From Corynebacterium pseudogenitalium (GTDB taxonomy: Bacteria > Actinomycetota > Actinomycetes > Mycobacteriales > Mycobacteriaceae), in the NCBI RefSeq assembly GCF_024453815.1, contig NZ_CP072934.1, positions 2,294,001 to 2,358,000 of the forward strand: DNA of 64,000 nucleotides, written 5' to 3'. A program made the translations under genes and the position numbers. Below are positions 54,147-63,024 of this stretch, one piece after another (within the stretch, counting starts at the first letter, position 1; every line of letters starts with the position of its first letter). The notes under the pieces were generated by a model, which made no database searches, had not been told where the DNA came from, and saw only the letters and a program-made list of their open reading frames with translations.

Positions 54147-54150
54147 GGCC

Positions 54151-54387
54151 CTAGCTCCTCTCCGCCAACAAGTACTGACGAATCGTCATCAACGCAATCA
54201 TCGAGCAAAAGGCAATCGTCCACGTCAGCGCCCCAAGGTCCTCACCCTTCACGCCGCCCATGACCCAGAAAAACAGCCCACCGACGACCACAAAGATCGT
54301 CAATAGCACCCAACTCGCCGTGAGAAGTTTCGACGCCCACCCCTGCGTCTGATCATCAACCGGCACCAGCTCTTTGCCTACATGCAT
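54151..54387 (-). CDS. Small membrane protein upstream of the DUF981 gene
   Basis: The protein has 78 residues from ATG 54387 (MHVGKELVPVD), with GTAGGA upstream. Two hydrophobic helices lie at about residues 24-45 and 53-70. The stop is four bases before the next start, so it is co-transcribed with the DUF981 gene. Conservation of the pair cannot be judged here. Confidence 0.7.
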   Translation of the reverse strand: MHVGKELVPVDDQTQGWASKLLTASWVLLTIFVVVGGLFFWVMGGVKGEDLGALTWTIAFCSMIALMTIRQYLLAERS

Positions 54388-54662
54388 AGTTGTCCTACTT
54401 TCACTCAAGAACTGCAGTACGCACGTACTGCTAAAAATGAGGATACCCTAATTATGGCGTTTACCTTGGAATATTTGCCTCTTTTCCCGCGGGCTTTACA
54501 AGGGAGAAAATTTGGCTATAATAATTGTCGAGCCTCCTGCCCACGGATTCCCCCCGAGTCCGGTTGAGCACTCAACACCCCCCCATTTTCGAGTGCGAGA
54601 GCGCAGGGGGTTCACTCTTTGCGTTTTTATGTTTGAGGCCCTTGCAGGCAGGCCCCGGCCCC

Positions 54663-55143
54663 GCACCAAATTCCTGGATTTTCCCTAGGTGGGAAGTGGC
54701 GTTGGCAAAAGCCCAGGTCGGGGGTCGGCCAGGTGGGAATGTGGTGCGTACACAGAGGCCTCAGTGCCAAGAGACGCATGTTTGAATTCCGGCCTCCACA
54801 TTTCCGCAGTTCATAAATGTGCTAGAGGTTATCGGTTGCGTTGTTTGGCACTGGCACGCCGAGATACGACACCAAATTCCTGGATTTTGGGAAGCGGCGT
54901 TGACAAAAGCCCAGGTCGGGGGTCGGCCAGGTGGGAATGTGGTGCGTACACAGAGGCCTCAGTGCCAAGAGACGCATGTTTGAATTCCGGCCTCCACATT
55001 TCCGCAGTTCATAAATGTGCTAGATGTTATAGGTTGCGTCTTCTGGCACTGGCACGCCGAGATACGACACCAAATTCCTGGATTTTGGGAAGTGGCGTCG
55101 ATAAAAGCTTAGGTCGTTGAACCTGCGTGAGGGAATTTGGTGC
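54663..55143 (+). repeat. Palindromic intergenic elements A13-B7-A14-B8-A15, including a 198-bp tandem duplication
   Basis: Type A modules lie at 54663-54747, 54868-54945 and 55066-55143. Two variant type B modules lie at 54763-54852 and 54961-55050, with AGTGCCAAGAGACGCA and TTGGCACT-like ends and a different, AT-richer interior that lacks the CCCAGGTCG core. Sequence from 54741 is repeated from 54939 with only a few changes (period 198). The 840-base gap between 54388 and 55227 holds nothing else recognisable apart from promoter-like AT-rich DNA near 54430-54530. Confidence 0.8.
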
Positions 55144-55227
55144 GCGGGGAGGGGCGGGTTCGGGCATCGGGGTGTCGGTGGGTACACTGCTGGCGTAATC
55201 GCAACCCCTAAGAAGGAGTCTTTTCCT

Positions 55228-56322
55228 ATGCGTCACCACGCCGTAGCCGCAACGTTGTTGACCGCAACACTGCTGGTCACCGGGTGCACCGCCGAAAACT
55301 CAGCAGAAAACACAGCCGAAAACACAGCCGAGCAGACGACCCAAACAACCCAGGAGGACACGACCCGCCTGCTCACGGACATCGACGGCACAGACGTGCG
55401 GGTGCCGAAGCAGGTGACCCGGTTGGCGGACACGTGGGACGTGAATAACCAGTTCGTGCTGATGCTTGGTGGCGGGGACACCCTGGTGGCCACCACTGAG
55501 GAAGCGAAGCAGCTGCCGTGGCTGACGAAGATCTACCCGCACGTGACTGAGTTGCCGACGCCGGCCTCCGGGACGCGCCTCAACGTCGAAGAGCTGAAGG
55601 AAATCAACCCAGAAATGCTCCTGACCTCCTCGAAGGAACAGGTCGAGGCGGCACGTGCGCAGGGGATCCCGGCGGCGAGGGTCGACTTTGATGACTTTGA
55701 GCAGCTGATGAAGTCCGTGCGCATTACGGCGAACGCGCTGGGCACCGAGGAGGCCGACCAGAAGGCGACCGAGTACGTGACCTACATGGAGCGCAACCTG
55801 AAGATGGTCGCGGACCGCCTGGGCGGCATGCCGGGGGAGAAGAAGCCGAAGGTGCTGCACATCGTTGGCGGGGAGGACGTCACGCAGGCGGACGGGCCGG
55901 ACTCGCTGGTAGGGGAGTGGATTGCAGCGACGGGGGCTCGCAATGTGATCGAGGAGGTTGTGGACGTCACGACCGTCACCCCGCAAGACATTGTCGACGC
56001 CGCTCCGGACTTCATCATCGTGGGCGGTACGGAGGCGCAGCTGGGCGTCGATAAGCTGGTGAATGATCCTGCACTGGCGAACGTGCCTGCGGTGAAGCAG
56101 GGCAACGTGGTGAAGAACCCGGTGGGGACGTCGAACTGGGGCCGCTACTCGGCGGAGGAGGCGCTGCAGCTGCTGTGGGCCGCGAAGCTGTTCCACACTG
56201 AGAAGTTTGAGGACGTCGACCTGGTTGCTGAGACGCAGCAGTTCTACAAGACGTTCTACGACTACGAGCTGAGCACCGAGGACGCGCAGCGGATCCTGGA
56301 CGGCGAGGGACCGGCGGCTTAA
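55228..56322 (+). CDS. Iron-siderophore/metal ABC transporter substrate-binding lipoprotein
   Basis: The protein has 364 residues. ATG 55228 follows AAGGAG. The lipoprotein signal is LLVTGC; lipidated Cys is about residue 19. A short repeated AEN(S/T) stretch follows. The mature part has the FepB/FhuD-like helical-backbone fold: IDGTDVRVPKQVTRL, NPEMLLTSSKEQVEAARAQGIP, FIIVGG. Family members bind ferric siderophores, haem or cobalamin. The permease and ATPase genes are not adjacent, so it must use components encoded elsewhere. A terminator follows. Confidence 0.85.
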   Translation: MRHHAVAATLLTATLLVTGCTAENSAENTAENTAEQTTQTTQEDTTRLLTDIDGTDVRVPKQVTRLADTWDVNNQFVLMLGGGDTLVATTEEAKQLPWLTKIYPHVTELPTPASGTRLNVEELKEINPEMLLTSSKEQVEAARAQGIPAARVDFDDFEQLMKSVRITANALGTEEADQKATEYVTYMERNLKMVADRLGGMPGEKKPKVLHIVGGEDVTQADGPDSLVGEWIAATGARNVIEEVVDVTTVTPQDIVDAAPDFIIVGGTEAQLGVDKLVNDPALANVPAVKQGNVVKNPVGTSNWGRYSAEEALQLLWAAKLFHTEKFEDVDLVAETQQFYKTFYDYELSTEDAQRILDGEGPAA

Positions 56323-56348
56323 AAAAATTCTAAGAAGGCAAAGAAAAA

Positions 56349-56380
56349 CCCGGCACCTCGTGTTCTAGGTGCCGGGTCTC
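56349..56380 (+). terminator. Terminator of the binding-lipoprotein gene
   Basis: CCCGGCACCT (56349-56358) pairs with AGGTGCCGGG (56367-56376) and is followed by TCTCTG. The T-run is poor but the stem is perfect. Confidence 0.7.
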
Positions 56381-56663
56381 TGCTTCGAATTTCTCTACTT
56401 GGGACTATACGGAACCAGCTGCGAAAAGGGGAATACCCGTAAGAAAATCGGCCTAAACTTTAAAGACAGGGGACAACGAAGGTTTCTTAACTTTCTCTTA
56501 ATTTCGCGCTGACCTTGGGGTATTCCAAATAGAAAAAAGTTTGAAAAACGGGGACACGTCACGCAGTTCAGCCCCGTACGGGGGGAGGATGTAACGGGGG
56601 TAGCGGGAGTGTGACTCGCGACATAGCGAGTATGGGCTTGTGATTCTAGATGGTAGGTTAAGG

Positions 56664-56676
56664 GAGTACCTTATCC
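56664..56676. promoter_or_regulatory. Operator-like AGTACCTTAT element upstream of musK
   Basis: AGTACCTTAT (56665-56674) occurs again before musE (59134-59143). Here the left half is AAGGG-AGTACCTT, a partial inverted repeat. The 56323-56719 gap otherwise holds the terminator and the musK promoter region. Confidence 0.4.
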
Positions 56677-56719
56677 CCACTACGGAACGTTCGGCACGTA
56701 CCTGCCGATGGAGGACCAC

Positions 56720-57844
<1,125 letters not shown>

Positions 57845-57853
57845 GGACACACA

Positions 57854-59083
57854 TTGCGCGAGAAACTCAGCGTTGTCTCGCCCGTCTACGCACCGACGTT
57901 GCTGAAAATGCCGTGGGCGCAGCCACTCGAGGACTGGTCCTCCGACCTCCTCGCGGCGCTGCCCCGCGGCATTTCGCGCCACACGGTGCGCCTCATCGAG
58001 GCTGACGGGCTGGTCTTCGCAGTCAAGGAAATCGGCGGGGAAGTCGCCTACCACGAGTACAACATGCTCCGGAGGCTTCAAGAGCTCGACGCCCCCTGCG
58101 TCGTCCCCGTGGCCGTCATCACGCACCGCGTCGACGAAAACGGCGAGGAACTCACCCCCTGCCTGGTCACGGAGCACCTGCGGTTCTCACTCCCGTACCG
58201 CGACGTGTTCTCCCGCGACATCACCGTCGACACCATCAACAAGCTGGTGCGCGCCCTGGCGGTGCTGCTGGTGCGCCTGCACCTGCTCCACTTCTACTGG
58301 GGCGACGTCTCCCTGTCCAACACCCTGTTCCGGCGCGACGCCGACCAGTTCTCCGCCTACCTCGTCGACGCCGAAACCGGCGAATTCCACGACCCCATCT
58401 CCGACGGTCGACGCCTCTACGACGTCGACGTCGCCCGCGTCAATATCATTGGCGAGATGATGGACCTGCAGGCAGGCGGCTACCTCAGCGAGGACGTCGA
58501 CGTCATCACCCTTGGCAACGACATCGCCTCCACCTACAACGAACTGTGGGACCTGATGACAGGGGAGCTCATCGTCGAAGGTGACGCGTTCGGGGCGATC
58601 GCTGGGCGCGTCGCAAAGATTAATGAGCTGGGCTTCGACGTCGGCGAAGTCGAGATCGAACACGACGGGGAAGACACCTACCGGGTGATCATCGAGCCCG
58701 CCGTGTTCTCCACAGGCTTCTACCAGAAAAAACTGCTGCGGCTCACCGGGCTGGAGGTGCAGGACCGGCAGGCGCAGCGCCTCCTCGGCGAGATGGAGGT
58801 GTACCGCGCCGTGCGCTACGGCGGCAAACTCCCCCTCGAAGCCGTCGCGCACCGCTGGATGGTAAAGAACTACGAACCCATCGTGGAACTCATCCCGCCG
58901 CAGCTGCGCGAGAAGCTCGAACCCGCGCAGATTTTCCACGAAATCCTGGATCACCGCTGGTTCATGAGCCAAAACGACCAACGCTACGTCACCTTGGCCG
59001 AGGCGGCGCAGTCCTATTTCGATCATGTGCTGCCGGGGCATCCGGACGAAGCAATCGTCTATAAATTACCCCCGGAGATGTGA
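57854..59083 (+). CDS. DUF4032 protein with kinase-like (Kdo/WaaP) N-terminal region
   Basis: The protein has 409 residues. The first half resembles small-molecule kinases: EADGLVFAVKEIG for the Lys, HLLHFYWGDVSLSNTLF for the catalytic loop with Asp and Asn, and AYLVDAETGEFHD for the metal-binding Asp. The second half is the DUF4032 region. It starts with TTG at 57854 after AAGGACAC, nine bases after musK. Its constant place between musK and musE suggests a link with sugar metabolism, but the substrate is unknown. Confidence 0.78.
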   Translation: MREKLSVVSPVYAPTLLKMPWAQPLEDWSSDLLAALPRGISRHTVRLIEADGLVFAVKEIGGEVAYHEYNMLRRLQELDAPCVVPVAVITHRVDENGEELTPCLVTEHLRFSLPYRDVFSRDITVDTINKLVRALAVLLVRLHLLHFYWGDVSLSNTLFRRDADQFSAYLVDAETGEFHDPISDGRRLYDVDVARVNIIGEMMDLQAGGYLSEDVDVITLGNDIASTYNELWDLMTGELIVEGDAFGAIAGRVAKINELGFDVGEVEIEHDGEDTYRVIIEPAVFSTGFYQKKLLRLTGLEVQDRQAQRLLGEMEVYRAVRYGGKLPLEAVAHRWMVKNYEPIVELIPPQLREKLEPAQIFHEILDHRWFMSQNDQRYVTLAEAAQSYFDHVLPGHPDEAIVYKLPPEM

Positions 59084-59131
59084 CGCGGGCCATAATGTTT
59101 GCCGTGCTCCATAAATGGTCACTATGCTGAG

Positions 59132-59144
59132 GTAGTACCTTATA
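59132..59144. promoter_or_regulatory. Operator-like palindrome AGGTAGTACCT upstream of musE
   Basis: AGGTA-G-TACCT (59132-59140 plus flanks) is a perfect inverted repeat. Its right part, AGTACCTTAT, is identical to that before musK (56665-56674). It lies 65 bases before the musE start, close to a TATAAC -10-like box, where a repressor or activator could act. Confidence 0.45.
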
Positions 59145-59207
59145 ACGCGCCGTGAACCGCATCGGGTAACGCTGGCAAGGAGCACGGCTACACATGAAGG
59201 ATGGCCC

Positions 59208-60536
59208 ATGAAGAAATTCACGCGAGCTTTTGCCTCAACCGCTGTCGCAGCACTGGCAGCATCCGCCCTCGTCGCCTGTGGCGGCGGTGGCGACACCGAA
59301 GGTCCGAACGTCTACTTCCTCAACTTCAAGCCTGAGCAGGACGCGACCTACCAAGCAATCGCCGAAGAGTACACCGCAGAAACTGGCGTCCCAGTCAAGG
59401 TCGTCACCGCGGCATCCGGCAACTACGAGCAGACCCTGCGCACCGAGGTCGGCAAGTCCGACGCTCCGACGCTCTTCCAGATGAACGGCCCAACCGGCTT
59501 CAAGACCTGGAAGGACTACACCGCAGACCTGTCCGACTTCTCCCTCGCGCAGGACCTCAACGAGGACGTCACCCCGCTCACCGCGGAAGACGGCACCGTC
59601 CGAGGCATCCCGTTCGCGGTTGAAGGCTTCGGCATCATCTACAACGAGGAAATCACTGACAAGTACTTCGCACTGCCAAACCCGGCAGTCGCCTCCATGG
59701 ACGAAGTCAAGAACTTCGAATCCCTGAAGAAGCTCGCCGAAGACATGCAGGCAAAGAAGGACGAGCTCGGCATCGACGGCACCTTCGCCTCCACCTCCCT
59801 CACCAGCGGTGAGGACTGGCGCTGGCAGACCCACCTGGCCAACGGCCCAATGCACTTCGAGTTCGAGGACCTCGGCACCACCGACGCAGAGGACGTCACC
59901 TTCAAGTACAACAAGGAGTTCAAGAACCTCTTTGACCTGTACCTGAACAACTCCACCGTCGCGCCGACCCTGGCACCGTCCAAGGCAGTGTCCGACTCCA
60001 TGGCAGAGTTCGCACTCGGCCAGGCAGCCTTCGTCCAGAACGGTAACTGGGCATGGTCGCAGATCGCCGACGTGAACGGCAACGTCGTGAAGGAAGACAA
60101 GATCAAGTTCCTCCCGATGTACATGGGCCTCCCAGATGAGGAGAAGACCGGCATCAACGTCGGCACCGAGAACTACCTCGCCATCAACGCCAAGGCTCCA
60201 GAAGAGGACCAGCAGGCCACCAAGGACTTCCTGAACTGGCTGTTCACCTCCGAGGCAGGCAAGAAGCACGTCATCGAGGACCTCGGCTTCATCGCGCCGT
60301 TCAAGAACTACACGGAGACCGACGTCCCGGCAGACCCACTGGCACGCCAGGTGCAGGAGGCAATCTCCAACACCGAGCTGACCACCCTGCCATGGGACTT
60401 CCAGTTCTTCCCATCCCAGCAGTTCAAGGATGACTTCGGCGGCAACCTCGCCCAGTACGCATCCGGCAACATGGAATGGGCAGACGTCGTCGCTAAGTTC
60501 AGCGAGGACTGGAAGGCCGAAAAGGGCTCCAACTAA
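59208..60536 (+). CDS. musE: Maltose/oligosaccharide-binding lipoprotein
   Basis: The protein has 442 residues. The lipoprotein signal is SALVACGGG. The mature protein is a family 1 extracellular solute-binding protein with the typical GIPFAVEGFGIIYNEE and AAFVQNGNWAWSQIADV regions. It binds maltose or related sugars and passes them to MusF/MusG. AAGGATG precedes the ATG. Codon choice is strongly biased (AAG, ACC, CCA), indicating high expression. Confidence 0.88.
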   Translation: MKKFTRAFASTAVAALAASALVACGGGGDTEGPNVYFLNFKPEQDATYQAIAEEYTAETGVPVKVVTAASGNYEQTLRTEVGKSDAPTLFQMNGPTGFKTWKDYTADLSDFSLAQDLNEDVTPLTAEDGTVRGIPFAVEGFGIIYNEEITDKYFALPNPAVASMDEVKNFESLKKLAEDMQAKKDELGIDGTFASTSLTSGEDWRWQTHLANGPMHFEFEDLGTTDAEDVTFKYNKEFKNLFDLYLNNSTVAPTLAPSKAVSDSMAEFALGQAAFVQNGNWAWSQIADVNGNVVKEDKIKFLPMYMGLPDEEKTGINVGTENYLAINAKAPEEDQQATKDFLNWLFTSEAGKKHVIEDLGFIAPFKNYTETDVPADPLARQVQEAISNTELTTLPWDFQFFPSQQFKDDFGGNLAQYASGNMEWADVVAKFSEDWKAEKGSN

Positions 60537-60559
60537 GCACTGAACATGTTGTAAACCAG

Positions 60560-60597
60560 AGCGCGGGGTGTGCGAACAGCGCACTCCGCGCTTTTTA
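60560..60597 (+). terminator. Intra-operon hairpin between musE and musF
   Basis: AGCGCGGGGTGTGCG pairs with the downstream AGCGCACTCCGCGCT (G-U pairs allowed), and TTTTTATT follows. Its place between the binding protein and the permeases suggests partial termination or mRNA protection giving more MusE than MusFG, a known pattern in sugar ABC operons. Confidence 0.65.
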
Positions 60598-60618
60598 TTC
60601 CCCAGATAGGCACCACAA

Positions 60619-61464
60619 ATGCAGCAATCACTGAAGAAATATTTCCCAATCTTCGTACTGCCGACGCTGCTTGCGTTCTTGATCGCCTTCCTTGCCCCAT
60701 TCGTCATTGGTTTCCTGCTGTCATTCACCAGCTTCCACACCATCACCGACGCAACCTGGGTAGGAGTCGACAACTACGTCCAAGCGTTCCAAGCACGAGA
60801 AGGCTTCGTCCGAGCGTTCGGATTCACCGCCCTCGTTTCCATCGTTTCCATCATCACCGTCAACGTCTTCGCGTTTGCAATCGCTTGGACACTGACACGG
60901 AAACTCAAAGGCACCAACTTCTTCCGTACCGTATTCTTCATGCCGAACCTCATCGGCGGCATCGTCCTCGGCTACACATGGCAGTCCATGATCAACGCCG
61001 TGCTCGCCCAATACGGCACCACGATCGTCTCCGACTGGAAGTACGGCTACCTAGGCCTGGTCATCCTCATTAACTGGCAGCTCGTCGGCTACATGATGAT
61101 CATCTACATCGCCGGCCTGCAGAACGTGCCACCAGAGCTCATCGAAGCAGCAGAACTCGACGGCGTCTCCAAGTGGGAAATGCTCCGCCACGTGACCATC
61201 CCAATGATCATGCCGTCCATCACCATCTGCCTCTTCCTGACCCTGTCCAATACCTTCAAACTCTTCGACCAGAACCTCGCGCTCACCAACGGTGCCCCAG
61301 GCGGCGCAACCGAAATGGTCGCCCTGAACATCGTCAACACGATGTTCCTGCGCAACAACGTCGAGGGCGTCGGCCAAGCAAAGGCCGTCATCTTCGTCGT
61401 AGTGGTCGTCGTCATCGCAATGTTCCAGCTGCGCGCAACACGCAGCAAGGAAGTGGAGGCATAA
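60619..61464 (+). CDS. musF: Maltose ABC transporter permease, MalF type
   Basis: This 281-residue permease has six helices, starting MQQSLKKYFPIFVLPTLLAFL. The EAA loop is ELIEAAELDGVSKWEMLRHVTIPMI. It forms the channel with MusG. It follows the intra-operon hairpin and ends three bases before musG. Confidence 0.9.
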   Translation: MQQSLKKYFPIFVLPTLLAFLIAFLAPFVIGFLLSFTSFHTITDATWVGVDNYVQAFQAREGFVRAFGFTALVSIVSIITVNVFAFAIAWTLTRKLKGTNFFRTVFFMPNLIGGIVLGYTWQSMINAVLAQYGTTIVSDWKYGYLGLVILINWQLVGYMMIIYIAGLQNVPPELIEAAELDGVSKWEMLRHVTIPMIMPSITICLFLTLSNTFKLFDQNLALTNGAPGGATEMVALNIVNTMFLRNNVEGVGQAKAVIFVVVVVVIAMFQLRATRSKEVEA

Positions 61465-61467
61465 CCC

Positions 61468-62346
61468 ATGGCAACCAAAACAAAGGCACCCGTCACCGCC
61501 TCCGAGGCGAGCGTCAGCGGCCCAGCCAAAATACTCATCTACGCGGTGCTGGTATTCCTCACCGTGGTCTTCCTCGGCCCCATCGCGTTCATCTTCCTGA
61601 ACTCCTTCAAGCAGAAGTTCGCAATCTCCAACAACCCATTCGCCATCCCACTCGGCGACATGTGGGCCGGATTCGAAAACTACATCACCGGCATCCAAGG
61701 CGAAGGCTTCGCATGGGCCATCGTGTGGTCCTTCACCATCACGATCCTCTCCGTCGCCTCCATCGTCTTCTTCTCCTCGATGACCGCCTACTACATCACC
61801 CGCGTGAAAACGTGGTGGACGTCCACGCTGTACTACCTGTTCGTGTTCTCCATGGTCATCCCGTTCCAGATGGTGATGTTCCCAACCGTCACCATCGCCG
61901 ACCGCCTCGGCCTGGCCAACCCGCTCGGCATGGTGGTGCTCTACACCGGCTTCGGTGCAGGCCTATCCGTCTTCATGTTCGCCGGCTTCGTCAAGTCGAT
62001 CCCGCTCGAAATTGAAGAAGCAGCAACCATCGACGGCTGCAGCCCACTGCAAACGTTCTTCCGCGTCGTCCTCCCGATGCTCAAGCCAACCGCAGTGACC
62101 GTCGCCATCCTCAACGCAATGTGGGTCTGGAACGACTACCTGCTGCCATACCTCGTCATCGGCCTGTCCACCCCATACCGCACCATCCCAGTGGTCATCC
62201 AGCAGTTCGTTGGATCCCAGGGCAACCGCGACATGGGCGCGATGATGGCAATGCTCGTGCTCGCCATCGTCCCGATCATCATCTTCTACATGTCTTCCCA
62301 GAAGCACATCGTAGAAGGTGTCGCAGCTGGCGCCGTGAAGGGATAA
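61468..62346 (+). CDS. musG: Maltose ABC transporter permease, MalG type
   Basis: This 292-residue permease has six helices after a hydrophilic N-terminus. The EAA loop is EIEEAATIDGCSPLQTFFRVVLPML, and the late VWNDYLLPYLV is typical of MalG-type permeases. The stop is nine bases before the next gene. Confidence 0.9.
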   Translation: MATKTKAPVTASEASVSGPAKILIYAVLVFLTVVFLGPIAFIFLNSFKQKFAISNNPFAIPLGDMWAGFENYITGIQGEGFAWAIVWSFTITILSVASIVFFSSMTAYYITRVKTWWTSTLYYLFVFSMVIPFQMVMFPTVTIADRLGLANPLGMVVLYTGFGAGLSVFMFAGFVKSIPLEIEEAATIDGCSPLQTFFRVVLPMLKPTAVTVAILNAMWVWNDYLLPYLVIGLSTPYRTIPVVIQQFVGSQGNRDMGAMMAMLVLAIVPIIIFYMSSQKHIVEGVAAGAVKG

Positions 62347-62355
62347 CATTCTGGC

Positions 62356-63024
62356 GTGAGCCTTTTCAATCCCGATTCCCGATTTATGTCCGCCTTCACC
62401 TTGATGGCGGACATTGTCATTGTCAACATGCTTTTCGTCCTGTCCAGCCTGCCAATCGTGACGGGCGGCATGGCGATCCGCGCCGCGAACGTCGTCACCG
62501 GTTACATGGTCGAAGGCCGCGGCTCCCGCTACGGGCTGCACTACCTCCGCGAGTTCCGCTACGGCGGCGGCAAATTCGGCGGCGCCTCCACCCAGTGGTG
62601 GGGGATCCTCGTCGCCATCGCCCTCGGCGTCATCTACCAACAGTGGGTCATCTTCCAAGCAAGTATCGACGGCCACCTCCTCAACCTCACGCAAGGGCTC
62701 ACCCTGTCCGGCATCCTCATCATCGCCGGCATCAGCGTGTGGTTCTTCGCCCTCCAGGCGCAGCTGGACCTCCAGACAACCCCAGAAGGGCAGCAAAAAG
62801 CGCCCCTGGGCGAAACCCTGGGGCGCTCCGTGATCCTCACGTTCCAGCAACTGCCACGCACCCTCGGCGCACTCCTGTGCATCGGGGCGGCGGCATCCCT
62901 GCCGCTGTGGACCTCAGTTGCCGTGTGGATCCCCGCCTATTTCTTCGCGGTGCCGGCGCTCACACTGTTTCTTGTGCAGCTGCTCGTCGCGGCACCACTC
63001 GGGCGGGGGCTCGCAAACGACTAA
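62356..63024 (+). CDS. musI: YesL/DUF624 membrane protein, probable MusI accessory subunit
   Basis: This 222-residue protein has about five or six helices and the DUF624 start NPDSRFMSAFTLMADIVIVNMLFVLSSLPIVTGG. Known: C. glutamicum maltose uptake needs a small integral membrane protein, MusI, encoded next to musG. Position and size fit, so the name is given by inference. GTG 62356 is the start. The stop overlaps the convergent symporter stop by four bases. Confidence 0.7.
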   Translation: MSLFNPDSRFMSAFTLMADIVIVNMLFVLSSLPIVTGGMAIRAANVVTGYMVEGRGSRYGLHYLREFRYGGGKFGGASTQWWGILVAIALGVIYQQWVIFQASIDGHLLNLTQGLTLSGILIIAGISVWFFALQAQLDLQTTPEGQQKAPLGETLGRSVILTFQQLPRTLGALLCIGAAASLPLWTSVAVWIPAYFFAVPALTLFLVQLLVAAPLGRGLAND

